A DNA stretch of 64,000 nt, taken from positions 62,001 to 126,000 of the forward strand of contig JAMAHW010000095.1 in assembly GCA_023627715.1 (NCBI GenBank), in the 5' to 3' direction. This DNA is from Periconia sp. R9002. Its lineage: Eukaryota > Ascomycota > Dothideomycetes > Pleosporales > Periconiaceae. The notes under the pieces are model-generated. The model had not been told where the DNA came from. It ran no database searches and worked only from the letters and a program-made list of their open reading frames with translations. The position numbers and the translations under genes are program-made. Below, piece by piece: positions 22,128-34,850 of this stretch (positions are counted from its first letter, which is position 1; each line of letters opens with the position of its first letter).

Positions 22128-24197
22128 AGAAAAAATGCAGGGTAGCCCCGGAATGGGATTGAGCTGACACGAAGTGGTGGGTAATCGGTAAGTATGAAGG
22201 CACTTTCGCCTTGTCCACTCGCTCTTTCATTATCATGAATGTTTTGGGTCTCTACATTCACAAATCGCGTGTTCACCACGGTCTTTACTGGTACATGTAT
22301 CTTGATTTAGCAATTTAGCAATATAATCGACTTCCCTTAATTGCTTCACTAATTACAGTGTTTGTCTACAGCTAGTTCACCACCACGACTGCGTCGCAGC
22401 TTTTGCTCACTATGTGTGCCAGAAAAAGATTGCATATTAAATTCCAGGTTTCCCCTGGTATGCAATGCATCGCATACCGTGTGGGTATAGTGCCCCATGT
22501 ACGACTGGGGCTATGTGCCCCTACGGAGTTTAACGTTAATCTTTGGTGATATGGATCGATGAGAGGGCACCCATAGCCGTTTAACTTCCAGCGACATATG
22601 TTGTTACGTTTCAAACGGTGCTCTGATGCGCAGCGCCAACGCATGCAGATGATATGAGGCATCGAATTGCGTACAAAAGCCACCATCCAGTACGCGAAAG
22701 TTTGCGTTCATGCCTGCAATGGAGCCTCTTTCTCGTTGGACGAAAGTGCCCATGTTCGACGTTTGACACGAGGCTAAGCCGACCGGTGAGTCTCAAAGCA
22801 TACCTGCAAAAAGGAGTTTTCATCATCTTACGAGGCTCAGCTCAGCCTGACTCCGAGTTCCTCGAAAAATAACTGGATAAAAGTGCCCTTCATCAAGGGA
22901 CGACGCATTCATCCAAGCCAATGATCACGTAGCTGCGCGCCCTCCGACAAAAAGAAAAGAGCACATCAATCCATTCTAGACGACAGCCTGCGCGTTCACC
23001 GCCCGTCACGGGGCAACGTTCTGCTTATCTTGAGCCGAAAGTCTCACGTCCCGCGTCCCGAAGCTGATCGGCGGGTGTTCGCGCTATTGGCCGCTTCGAG
23101 CGCTGGGTGATTCGCGGGACGCGGCAACCTCTGTGCGTCTGGGGGCGGGATGAATGTGCTCATCGCATAAGCGGCGTCATAGTCATCACACGCAGATACG
23201 CTTATGACGGTGGAGGATGGAGGCTATTGGGAAAGATGAGCGTGGATTCGTTGGTTTAATGGAGTTTGAGTGAAGCTTCTTTATCTAATTGTACCTTCAA
23301 AGTCTGAGATGTGATGTACAGGTGGGTGTAAGTTTTTGGTTTGCGAGTGTAAGCTTTTTGCAATCCAGACACCACACGACACAAGTCAATCGACGAGCTA
23401 ACACTAGCAGTGTATTCGTTGCACACTGAAATGCTAATGATGTTGGAATTTGTTTCTATATTTTATTCGCTTTTCTGCCTCCTCTTCTCAATGAATTTGT
23501 TGATGGAACGATTGTGATGTATAGAATCCAGCTCTGCACTGTCTATAACTCCACTCTCGATCATCTTACCACCCACTTCACACTATTATCTTTTGCATAC
23601 ATGGACAGACTCTCATCTCATCATTCCCTCTCGATGTCTACAACCCATGAAATGTAATCTGATCTCCTCAAATCGACGATACAAAAGGAAAGATGTGCAG
23701 ATAAAAGTCGAAACTATCTTAGTGTGCCCCGCAAGGACCCTGCATAACGCGACGTCACTGGCCAAGCGATGCCATCATACCCCCTACAGACACGCCTCAA
23801 ATAGCTGAGAGCAACGTAAGTGCCGTTGCTGATGAAGAAATTGAATTCGACTTTCAATTTCCTGGATTTCGAAATCCTGTGGAATCTAAGAGACTTGGAG
23901 ATAGTTGTGAAAACTTTCATATGTATGTTTCTTTTTTCATTCTCTTTCTTTACTTGCTGGTTGGTTGATTTCAGACTATACGCCTGCACAGGTCCTGTCT
24001 CACTTCGACGATATGGCTAGTAGAAGAGTCGTCATGCAGAAAAACTATATGTATCCACTTATACACCACCCTATCTCTCGAAATACCCACGTTATACATC
24101 CAAGCTATCACTCAACTCACTCTAACACGGAAACTCCAAAAACCAGGACCCAAACACTTCACCACTACGCACCACCACGACCCCCAAACAGTCCAAA
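22128..24197. other. 2.1-kb intergenic stretch, no gene seen
   Basis: No frame looks coding. A GC-rich island at about 22990-23160 stands out against AT-rich flanks and contains matching inverted arms (CCGCGTCCCG-type near 23050 and its complement near 23115). The last 100 bp are CA-rich leader for the next gene. Confidence 0.45.
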
Positions 24198-24770
24198 ATG
24201 AGCGACACGCCATTCCCCTCCAACCCAACCCTCCTCCTCCCGACTCGGGAATTCCCCATCGCAACCACACCCTCAGGCCTAACCCCAAACACGCGATCCG
24301 AAGCCGAAGCAGCCCTCACGCACAACACCAGCGCCCAAACCGACTCGGCCGCGCCCACCACGCCCGGAAAGCCCTACCCCCGCCGCAACGCCCCAGCCAT
24401 AATCCGCGCATCATCCACAAACTACGAGGACGCGCTCAGGCAAGCACACATGCAAGCCTCGGCGTCGTCCGATCTCGAACCCACATCCCCGTCCTCGTCC
24501 TCGCTGCCAAACACTGACAGTCCGTTGACGTCGACGTTGCCTAGCTCGGTTCCGTTCCCGGCGCCGGGAGAAGGCGTGGTGCCGCGGAATGCGGGCGTTG
24601 CCGCCGGGCAGGCGGAGATGGTCAGGAAAGCGAAGCCTACGGGCCTGAGCTTGGGGGATCTCGGGCGGAAGCAGAGTTGGAGCGGGCAGGACTTTAAGCA
24701 TGTCATGCAGGCACCGCTCATGGGGGAGATCGCCGAGGGCGAGCGTAAGGGGTATAAGAGTACCGTATGA
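24198..24770 (+). CDS. Conserved fungal hypothetical protein, 190 residues
   Basis: A single-exon frame starting MSDTPFPSNPTLLLPTREFP. The N-terminal two thirds are disordered and rich in Thr, Pro and Ser. The C-terminal 45 residues look constrained: KPTGLSLGDLGRKQSWSGQD, then a D-F-K-H-V-M-Q helix, then an E-R-K-G-Y-K-S end. I have seen this GLSLGDLGRxxSWSxQD pattern in short uncharacterised ascomycete proteins, but know of no function. There is no signal peptide or membrane segment. The Kozak context (AAAATGAGC) is good, and C-rich codon use in the first half matches other genes in the window. Confidence 0.7.
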   Translation: MSDTPFPSNPTLLLPTREFPIATTPSGLTPNTRSEAEAALTHNTSAQTDSAAPTTPGKPYPRRNAPAIIRASSTNYEDALRQAHMQASASSDLEPTSPSSSSLPNTDSPLTSTLPSSVPFPAPGEGVVPRNAGVAAGQAEMVRKAKPTGLSLGDLGRKQSWSGQDFKHVMQAPLMGEIAEGERKGYKSTV

Positions 24771-26447
24771 GCTGTAACATCGCCGTTGGTAGTCACAATG
24801 AGTGAGATTAGGCAGGTTTTGGTTGCGAGGACGTTTTGGTGATATATTTTTTGCTCATACCGCGAGTTGCTCTGTTAACTATGTGATATAGTATTTCGTT
24901 TTCTTTTACGTTTATCGTTTAGGACGATGGATAATGAACTACGTTACTCACTCTCCACAATGAATGATAAGAAAGTGGTTGATATCCTACCCTCTTTCCC
25001 TCCCTCTTTTTCTCAAACCCACACACACATACACACGACCGAAAAAGAAGTGTACTTAAAAAACTTGAGAAGAAAGAGATATATTTCTTTATTATATGAA
25101 TATCGTATAGCACGTCAAAATAATCCGGAGCTGGCGAGCGAGTGGGCGTTTGAGCGACGATGTATGTGTACATATTTATTCGAATGAGCGAGCGATAGGA
25201 CATGGATACTGACTATGTACGGACTGACTGGGTAGGTAAAAAATGTCATACACGGGACAGGGGAGAATAGAATTTAATAGAGTAGAGCGGAATGGAACAA
25301 GGTTGCGCTACTGCATAGGACTGGACTGGCTTGGTTTGGTTTCGCTTGTTTGTTGAGTACATAAGTGTCCAGGACATGAGATGCAGTAAAATATTCCATG
25401 TATAATGTAGGATTTAACATTAATTTGGTGGAGAAGATGGTAGGGGGGTTGTTTACGCACACGAATGTAAATACATATATATATATGTATTGATGTTGTT
25501 GGTACTGTATGTATACTATCTGATACCATCACGAAAGAATGTCCGAGAGCAAACACCCACAAACGTACGTGTTACAAAAAGAACCAATCCCCAATCCCAA
25601 TTCCCATTATAAGGGGACAGAAAGGGGATTGATTCGTTCTCTCGCAAAAAAAAGTACTTGATCTCCCAACGCTCCGTTAAGAATGACCCGTATAGAATAG
25701 AGACGGAATTCCTTGCAGGCCAGATATGCTCTGCATCGTTGGTTTTGTATTATTTTGGTTTATTCACATGGAGACGGGAAGGGAAGGAGACGAGGGTAAA
25801 AAAGAGACTTTTCTTCACGTGTGCATGCATGTTTGAAAACGAGGGGGGTGATGGGATGGGTACAGGGTGTAGACACGCAATTCTGAGAAGGAGGTGAGGA
25901 AGGAATGAAAAAGAGGTCAGTAAAGACCTGTTGTCGTTCATGGTGAACTTCTTCCAGTTGTCCTGAAGGGAAGAACTTTGGTAAGTACTGATGATCAAAT
26001 CTTTTACTTACACAGTCCACACCATCGTCATCATCATGATAGCCGTCAATCATGTCCATCCGCACGAAAAAAAAAAGATCTGCCATGACCTTTTCGGCCA
26101 CTCAGTTCTTCAATGTCTTATATCTCCTACAAAGGGAATAAAGAAGAATTCCCAACTGAGCCTAATGAAAGGGTGGGGGAGTTGCGATCCCGACTGGACT
26201 GAATTGGAGCACCAGTCCTGTGTCTCATTCCGCGTTTGCGTCTCGTTAGAAGGGAGAAGTAGATAAAGAAAAGGAAAGAAGGGGAGGGGGAGGGGGGAAA
26301 GTGAAGCTCCCTCCCTTTCCTCGCTGCAATCCAGCAGTGTGTCGAAAATCCCCAGGACAATGACTGCATAATACGCCTCGCTAATGCATGTTTATATAAC
26401 ACAACCAAGAAATAAAACCATGTATTTGTAGAGCGCCATGGAGTTGC
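24771..26447. other. 1.7-kb convergent intergenic stretch, no gene seen
   Basis: It lies between two convergent genes and is AT-rich, with short simple repeats (CA steps near 25020, TA steps near 25475). Open frames of 60-113 codons exist on both strands but overlap and have biased, uninformative composition. It probably consists of 3' untranslated regions plus spacer. Confidence 0.45.
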
Positions 26448-28460
26448 TCAATCGTAATGCATGAAAAGCTGCGAGATGCTCTCACCGTGGTGATTCCTTC
26501 GGATGGCTTCGGCGAGGAGGTTGTCGACAGGCAAAACGACCAGCTTGTCCCGGCCTTGAGCCAGCTTGTACTCGGGGATCGGGAAGGCGTTGGTCACGAT
26601 GATCTTGTCAATGCAGTCGCAGTCGGCCATCTCCCGGAGACAGTCACCTCCAAACAGACCATGGGTAGCCATGCAGTACACTTTGGTAGCACGGCCGCGC
26701 TTGACAACGGTCTCGGCGGCTGCGATCCATGATGCCGGCTTGTCGATCATGTCGTCGACGAGTAGCACAGGCCGATCTTTGACGTTACCTACAAGGGTCA
26801 CCATGGTTTCCACCTCGGGGTTCTTGAGATCCTCCTCTTCATCTTCGGATGAAGCTGCTGCATCATAAGTACCACCCAAAGCATCGTGCGCGTGCTCGCT
26901 GTTATTGTTTTTGATCGACGACGAATTGGACATGAACGACGACATCATGTTGTCGGGAACATCTGCATCGACATCGGAGGGTGCGCGACCACGCCAGGTG
27001 GAATGCGAGACCGCGGACATGGAGGGCGAGGGGTGGTCATCGTCCACGATATGACCTTGTACAAGACGGCCGTGAATCACGTCTCGCGCTCGCTAAGCCA
27101 ATGTTAGTGCTATTTCTCTTAACCCATTCACAGGGCTTACCTCATCTGTATATTCGTCCGCGCTCTCGTCAGGGCTCGGTTCCCCGCTGTTGGCAGTCGT
27201 GTTGGCCCGAATAGTCTCTGCAGACGCCTCAGACTCGACGATAGACTCGGCTCGCATAGACTTCTGGAGGGGACTGCTGGTGACCTCCAGGCCTCCATTG
27301 AGACGTCTCTGGTGGGGGTTGGAGAGTGCCCGAGTCCTGAGTTTCGGCTTTCCGACATCGGAGCGAGGCTGAGAAGTAACATTCGTGGCAGGAGTGATGG
27401 TGGCATCAGCATCCATAGCAGCCTCAATCACATCACGATCGCCCTCATTTATCCCGTCTAGCCTCAACGACTCAAACATGGCGCTCTCGTTCCAGAACGA
27501 GGATGTGGCCGCGCGCCTCCGATCCGTAGTGACAATGCCGAAGCTCAGCTTCAGCGCATCAGCTAGCGAAGTGACACGTTTTGTACCACCTGGGTTTTTG
27601 CTGACTACCACAGCTTCTTTCCAATCCCGCACATGATGTCGAATCCAGCGGGCTAGAAGCGGTTCGGCGATGAGGTTGTCGACAGGGCACTTGAAGAAGC
27701 CCTGCATCTGAGAAGCGTGGAGGTCAATGGTGATGACATGGGTTACACCGGCGATGTGGAGGAGGTTGGCAACCATGCGGGCCGTGATGGAGCCGCGATG
27801 CGACTTCTTTTTGGACTGGCGCGAGTAGGGGAAGTAGGGCATGACGGCTTGGGGGCTCATCAGTACATTGGTAGGGATGATGAAGCGCGAAGGCTTTGTT
27901 TGTTTGTTCATGGAGGCGTCATACCTGTGATGGACCTGGAGGAGCCACCTTTGCACGCCGAGACCATGATCAACAGCTCCATGACGGCATCATTGATTCT
28001 GCACAGGATGATTAGACACTGTTGTGGAAATTTTCCCATGCCCATAGCGTTTTTTTCCCTCGTCCGTCTTGTGTGCTGAAGGCTGCTTGCGGGAGACGAG
28101 TAAAGCACAAATCACTCACTTCGCACTCCCACTCTGGACAATGAAGACATCCTTGTCCCGCACCGAGGTGTGAATCTGGACCTGGGTCTCGCCATTGGCA
28201 AACTTGCTCAGGGAAGCGATCCCCCTCTTCATGCCCAGGCGATCGCAGATGCCATCGACGAGGGTCGGATGGGACGAGCCGCTGAAGACGGTTGCGCCAC
28301 GCATTGTGGGGGGCCCGAGGAGGAGGAAAGGCTCTTCGTATTCCTGGTAGCGGGCGAGCAGGCGAGCAATGGGAGTGGCGGTATGGTTTGGCAGTGGTGG
28401 TGAGGGAGGTGGTGAGGGAGGTGGTGAGGGAGGTGGTGAGGGTGGGGATTTCGTCTCCAT
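26448..28460 (-). CDS. PRPP synthetase homologue with a long insertion and degenerate active site
   Basis: Four exons, 28460-28120, 27998-27925, 27847-27141 and 27092-26448, give 588 residues. The fold is that of ribose-phosphate pyrophosphokinase, which makes PRPP for nucleotide, His and Trp synthesis: an N-terminal SGSSHPTLVDGI...KFANGET motif, MPYFPYSRQSKKK, ITIDLHASQMQGFF, and a C-terminal VDDMID...YCMATHGLF. About 215 disordered residues (roughly 251-466) interrupt the two lobes, as in the non-homologous regions of yeast Prs1/Prs5. The PRPP loop reads DDMIDKPASW instead of DDMxDTxGT, and the catalytic Lys position of the flexible loop appears as Thr (IVTTDRRR). This resembles the PRPP-synthetase-associated proteins of animals, so a regulatory or structural subunit is likely. 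The start may instead be the MRGATVF Met at 28304, where homologues normally begin. Confidence 0.88.
28397..28444 (-). repeat. 12-bp minisatellite, four copies, coding for Ser-Pro-Pro-Pro
   Basis: Four head-to-tail copies of GTGGTGAGGGAG (plus strand; the last copy has one change) encode a Ser-Pro-Pro-Pro run near the N-terminus of the PRPP-synthetase-like protein. This run belongs to the part upstream of the usual family start. Confidence 0.85.
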
Positions 28461-31400
28461 GATATTTTATTTCGAGCGTCGGTGGTTCGGCGAAAGCTTG
28501 GATCACCCGCTGAGCATCGGTGGCTGTGATTGGCTGAGTGTCGCGTGGGAGCACCGAAAGGGGAAAGAGTGTCGATATCGATAAGGAACCTGAAGCAAGC
28601 AAGCAAGGAAAAAGTTCAAAAAGAGTGGGCGACGACGGAGCATCCATTGCGCATTATATATGTAGTATAGGGAGACCGAAGGACGGGCGAAAGATGGACA
28701 GATTGATTCACAATCACAATTTGTCCTTCAGAGCATCATGAGCGTGTAGGACGAAACTCTAACTCATCATCGCCGGGTAGTGCGCGGTGCGTTGGCACGT
28801 CGCGCGACCCCTTCCATGTGTGCAGCCGAATCACGGCCTCTACACTGAGCACGCTTTCTTCATCTCCATGCACCTACATACATATCCATTGCTTTTCCCC
28901 ACCTCCTGCGAGCGAGCTACTATCTGTTTCCTAGTATCTTTCGTTTAACTTGCCAATTTGTGTGGGGGAGGACGTGAAGTGGTGGTGCATCACGCGATCG
29001 TCTCCAACACCCTAGAGAAACTTGAGGAACCCTTTTTTGCGCCAAAATCGTCTATTCACAGGAGATGCTGGATATTCGGGGATGACAGGCTCAATGTATA
29101 CAATTACCGGCAGTTCAATGAGGAGGTAGATATAAGTAAGTACTTGGCCAAATAAAATAGCATACATCGCAGACATCAATCAATTCTGCACGATTGATAG
29201 CAACGCATGGTGCCCGTGGCCTTTTAAGAGGAGTTAGGCATCCACGAGATGTTGTTGGGTAAAGGAGCTTCAAGGAAGCCTTTCCGTCTACGTTCCCAGC
29301 GCCGTGTAACGGACATGGTGGATAGATGACGTGGTGGTCTCCGAGAGGTCGCTGGCGCACGCGCTATTGTTCGCACATCCCTATCATACATGATGATTGT
29401 TCGCGATCTAGATCCGAGTAAGCAACCATCCTTTGTAGGGGCGCCGTGCAGACCCTCGTCTTTCTCCGTAAGTACCCATCTTGCATAATCGGTCAGAATT
29501 CGACCAGGTTTCTGGGTCGGCATGAGGGTGGGGAGGGGAGCCATGGGGCAGATATCTTCCCATCTCGGGATTTCCCGAAACAATGCCTTCTCCATGGGAA
29601 GTGAGTGTTATTCGTATAGATGTAGGTAAGTCGCGATGTGTAGGTTTCAAGATTACTTCTGCTGCCAACTAGGGTCATGATGAAAAAAGAACGAATATCC
29701 AAGTTGATCGAGACAATTGAACTTTCCGCCTTCTCCACCTTCATCCCTTCCGATCCCTTCTCTTAATCCCTCTTGATCACTCGATGTGAAGGAGGAAAAG
29801 GGCAGGGTAGGTAGCACACGCTCACCGCCATCCGACCTGTTACCATATCCGGGTGTTTCCACCCCATGGAATAAGGAAGCTACCCGATTGGGTTGTCGGC
29901 TCGGCTCCCTTGTCACATCTTGACACAGATCTGATAAGCGGAGAGAAATAAGTCTTTGTAGAATGAAGTAGGGTTTATGAGGGAGAGGAATTTGCGAGGA
30001 GAGTATGGATGCTCAGGAACACGCAGGTTGATAAATGCGTCGGTGGGTGTTGAGGTGGATGCCGAAATTAAATGTACTTTTTGGTTTTTGAGGATGATTC
30101 AATGGCAATTGCACACCGACTGCCGGTTTGAGGTTATGAAAGCGGCGCCTGCAATGCATTGGTGGTGGTGAAAGGGAATATATGTCGATGGTTTGAGTCG
30201 TTGTTCAATTCAAGAAAGCAATTGAGTGCGGCCAGGACGACTTGCTCCGCGCCTCTCTTTTTTCAAAGACCTCCTAAACCGATCGGATAGCTCTCTGCAT
30301 TAGCTGCAAAAGGTTGCATTTAGAATCCAAGCGGTGAGACGGATGTGACGTTCGACCCAGTCTTAAAGCCCTAGGCATCTAAAAACTGCCCCACTCACGG
30401 GTAGGTTCGAGAGGATATGTAGGTGCTGCTCTGATCGGAGATGTTTACCTACCCGGCGCTATCCCAATAAGAAACGCCCTACCGTTTGACACCGATCGTA
30501 TGCTGGACTCTGTGTGTCGTACGACCCAAGACTGATTGTACCATCTGGTTACGCTGAATAGGTCAGTCGTCTGGTCTCGTAAACCTCTCCTATCCACTCA
30601 ATATCAAAAACAACCACTTTTCCCTTCTTTTCATGAATTTACGGATTTGGTAGAAGGTGGCTGAAGATAAGATGCTAAAGCCACATTGAATAAACTCCCT
30701 GGATAAAAACAAACGTTGGAGTCTTCTTTAAGTGACTATCAGTTAATCTCGATCTAGCTACTTTTCCAGAACACCCTGTCCGTCCCGACGACGGGAAGTG
30801 ACAGAAAACGGCAGCCATCAGCAATCTAATTTCTGTTTTCGGCCAATGACTTATCTATTCGTGGGAACGCAATGGTCTCGTTCTACATTCTCATACGAAT
30901 GATAGGAAGGAATTCTTCGAGGGCGAAGGATGTATGTACCCCACTCGGGGCGGATCCGCGGTTAGTTTTGAGAGGGCGCATACTGGCGGTGTGATGAACT
31001 GCCGGCACCATAGATCGTGTGTAAGGGCACAGACGACGGCTAAGGCCAATGGTTGTAAAGTAAACGTAGGTAGCCCTACAAACTGCAAACAGTAGAAGTA
31101 AGGCTGCATAGAGTTTGATTTAGATGGTCGGATCTCTTGTGCTCGTGTGACCCTCAATATTGTAGTGCATCCGCTCCCTGTGATCATCATCCCCGCATCC
31201 TCTTCTCCTATACCAAGGCCTTTGCGCTCACATCTCACTATAAGGATTATTATTCATCTCCTCTCATCATAGCGGAATTGCAACGTTGTCTTGCCGCCAC
31301 AAATGAATCGCCAAAACCAAAGGTGGGAAAAAACTCACCTATTGCCCATGCAGCGATCCTATTTTTTGGGTTACATCGAACTGGAGGGTGGTGTAGCAAC

Positions 31401-34400
31401 TGCCACTGTTGCGCCCATCCATGTTCAGGAGGGGCAGGCGGAAAAAAAGCAAAGCATGGTCAAGGTAGTAAGTGGTTGCGAAGCTCTCGCGTGCAACTGA
31501 GACAAATGGTGCTTCCCCATGGCTTTCTGGAAAGAAAATCATTTTGAGGTCTGCAGTAGGTAGGGGAAGCATGACGCGCATGGTTGGAAGCCGGGTCTGG
31601 GACGCTATGAATCAGATAAAGCAATCCACCGTTGCACCAGTTGGTGAATCCCGGGCGCCAGGTCCGTCTTTGGTGTTGTGTAACGCGGAAAGATTGCCAA
31701 AAACTAACTCCGCCTTTTTGACAGAACACAGTTTGCTTCTTTTTCAAAAGTAGGCTCCGTTGTAGCCATTCTTGTAGACAGCAGCGAGTTTTAAGTGCTG
31801 ACAACCATTATTGACAGGTGACCCATTCTCTGGCCCTATTGTATTATCCCGGACGTTTGCTTTGATTTCAATGATGGCGTCGGTGGAATTGGGCCTGGCT
31901 TGGAAACGAGCAAAGCGCATTGTGAAATCCCTGCTTTCGTCGACCGAGCTTCTCCTGGACATCAAGAGCTGCAGATATCCGACTCATGAGGGTGGACGCG
32001 GTTGGATAAATTTCTGAAGATTCGATTGCCGTATTGTCCTTAGCTAGTGTGAGTAGGTTACATGTAGTGAAGAGAGAGCAAAGGGTGGGTATAATAGTGG
32101 ACTACTTTCAGCCACACTTTGTCTAGCCGTCTTTCCCGCAGTTGTATGTAATTGGGATAGGCGCCGAACAAGGAAACATCAACTCCCGAAACGGAATGTG
32201 GAGAAGGCACATATACATGGATAACCACGCCAGGACGGTAGGGGTGAGGGGAACAAGTTGTTGTTACACAGAGCTTTGTACCTCGTCCCAAAACGCCAGA
32301 CAAGCCACAGGATTTAAGACGAGGCTACATGCGTGCACCTTGTCGGTTTGAATCCGAGGAGAGGCCGGAAGGTTGCATGGTGCCTGTACAGATTTGACCC
32401 CTATGCAGGAAGTTTTGTTGGGGTGTCGCAACGCGCACGCAGGCAGGATCAAAAGAGCGCATGTTCGCCCCGAAGGGATGCAGATGCTGCTACCAGGGAC
32501 CGAGATCAGCAAGGTCGTGTCACTATCGTTGAAATGCTGACCACGACGGCGGCTTTAACCCACGCAAGCCACACCCTGGCTGCCTGTCAAACAAGCGGCC
32601 GGCCAGCGACCCCCAACTGACAGGCTTGCACACACACATGCCTGACTTCTGAGACGGGCGGTCTTCGTTTCTGTGGGAGAGAAGAAGAAGGAAAAATTGT
32701 GTGGAAAAGGAGGAAAGGAGCGGTGGAGAAGAGGCGCCTGCAAATGGACGTTTCGGGCAGACTGCGATGAACCCGTCCCACGGAAGCAGCCGGCCGTGTG
32801 TGTGTAGGGAGCCGTCGATATGATCTTTCTCAGACAGATAGCCGCATCTTTGCATGAATTCCCTGATCGGGTCGATGGCGAAGGAAGAAATGAAAAGAAA
32901 AGAAAAAATTATGGAGGGGAAAAGAAACAAAACACGTTGTCAGCGAAGAGAGTTCGAAGAACCGTTTCCTTGCAAACGCGTATACCTAGTCCCCCCAGAG
33001 CCCTCAAATTAGGTTTTTTTGGGCGGTTGATTCCTGATGTAATTTGATTTTCTGGGCACAGATAACTAGGGGGCCAATTTGATGAAAGGAAGGTTCAACA
33101 ACTGCAGAAAGAAAGTCAAACATGACTGCAGAGTTTAGTGAGCACCAGTGGGGATGAACTGATGATGGCATCATGGCACGATTCAACGACCCCCGGCCCC
33201 AAGGATCCTTCCCCAGGAGGTGGAAACGGGGGTATTGGCCGCAGTGTGGCCGAAGAACCAAACCACACCACAGACGTCCATGACTTTAATTATTCCCCGA
33301 TCCTTCGATTCCCTGCTGGCCACGCCGAGGAGGATCCGTCATGATCCGTGGGCGGACGTTTTGTTTTCACATTCAAATTGGGGCATAAGATGAGATGAGA
33401 TGGGATGATGTGGGAATGTGCGTGCGCATTTCGACTGGGCCGTGTGACGTGGCTTGGCGGATGGTCTGAAGTCAGAGGAGTGACTGATTGACTTGACTGA
33501 GTGAGTAAAGTGTAGGAAAGTGGATTGAATCCTCCGTCCTTTCTGGTGCATGATACCATGGCCGCGGGCGCGGAACAGCCAATGCGCGTCAGACCGACTC
33601 TCCATCAGCACCTGTCCCTTTGGAAAACCACGTGTGTGGCCTGTCGATGGTGAGGAAGGGGATGCTATGCTATGGTTTGGTTTGGTCTGGTATGCTGAGT
33701 GGTGGTGTAGACGGAGGGTAACGAAGTGGTATGGTAGTAGAGGGCCGTTCTAAGTCGCAGGGACTGTGCAACGCTAGAAAGTGTACCTATTCCTCTATGC
33801 GTATACGGACATCCCACTTGGGCAGCTCACGTGTGCGTCGCAGGCGAGACTGAACCGCAAATACACGTTATGGACCGTTGCACACTCCCATGGGCCGTAT
33901 GCCCTGTGGAGATGGATGGCTTCAAAAAAAAGTTTGGGCTAGTGTCAAGGTTGCCGCAATCCCAAACACTAAGTAAAGTGGATGATGGCGAGGCGATATA
34001 AGATGGGCGGCGCTGTCCATTCCAGATGCTCAGCAAACAACATTAGCCAAAGACTTTAGATCAAAAAAACTCCAGACTTCAAGCCAGCCAGGCATTGCAT
34101 TGCATTGCATCCCTCCCATTCATTCATTCGCAGAAACGAAACGTTGCTTTCTTGCAGGCTCGCCGCATTGGGTATTCGCCCACTGACAGCTGCACTCAAA
34201 TTGCTTTTGGGGCGCGCCACGACTCAAGACCATCTGCTCCCATTCTCGGCTTCCGCGCGCACAACCCGCTTGCCCATCCAGGGCCGGTCTTGTACAAGTA
34301 CCAGCTGGTGGTGAGCGAGCCGTGTGATCCTGTGCGGTCCTTTTTCTGGTACTTATTCTTCTCCTTGTTTGCCTTCTCCTTGTTGCCCTGCGTCTCCGCA

Positions 34401-34685
34401 AAGTACATATTGCTCCTCGTTCCCAATCGCTGAACAGCAAGACAGACTGCAGTACTACTTTCTTCCTTACTCCTTTGTCCCATTCACCTTCCTTCAGCCC
34501 TACAGCTTAACCGAACCAATCGCCGCCCTTCGCTCTCCCTCATCAGCCTATCAAATCCCCACGTACAACTACAAAGTACTACCACGATTCAATTCGACAA
34601 CCACCGTCAGCGAAAGAGCAATTGAGGAGGATTGCATCATCAATCCCCCCTCTTCCCTTGTATCCTATCGACACCGATATTTACC
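28461..34685. other. 6.2-kb gene-poor stretch
   Basis: I find no frame with coding character. The longest open stretches (about 115-136 codons, for example near 31137-31547 and 32523-32930) overlap others, show no motif, and have no plausible splice partners. Composition is mixed rather than uniformly AT-rich, and I see no transposon ends or coding remnants. The last 600 bp before 34686 look like a long leader, with CATTG repeats near 34093-34110, and may be transcribed with the small Cys-rich protein. Confidence 0.45.
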
Positions 34686-34850
34686 ATGGCTGCCCAAGCA
34701 AATTGCAATCACACCTTCCGGACCATCAAGTCGGACCACGACATCATCCAATGGAACTGTCACAGGTGTCATTCGGGTCCCCATAGTACTATCTACGAAT
34801 GCGCTTCTTGTAAAATCAAATGCTGCCAGCCATGCACCAGCAAAGCATGA
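34686..34850 (+). CDS. Very small Cys/His-rich protein, probable zinc-binding
   Basis: A 54-residue frame starts MAAQANCNHTFRTIKSDHD and continues I-I-Q-W-N-C-H-R-C-H-S-G-P-H with a C-A-S-C-K-I-K-C-C-Q-P-C end. Three Cys-x2-Cys-type knuckles plus flanking His residues suggest one or two bound zinc ions. The spacing and the invariant-looking HxFRTIKSxHD and W-N-C-x-x-C-H-S-G-P-H segments match, from memory, a family of tiny uncharacterised proteins in Dothideomycetes. The start codon has a good context (TTACCATGG). A competing longer frame overlaps it (34324-34857) but is low-complexity, so I prefer this one. A long leader upstream is likely. The role is unknown. Confidence 0.55.
   Translation: MAAQANCNHTFRTIKSDHDIIQWNCHRCHSGPHSTIYECASCKIKCCQPCTSKA

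Noticed and set aside
31137..31547. 136-codon plus-strand frame with several Cys residues
   Set aside because: The Cys residues have no regular spacing, a second frame overlaps it, and no splice partners restore a domain.
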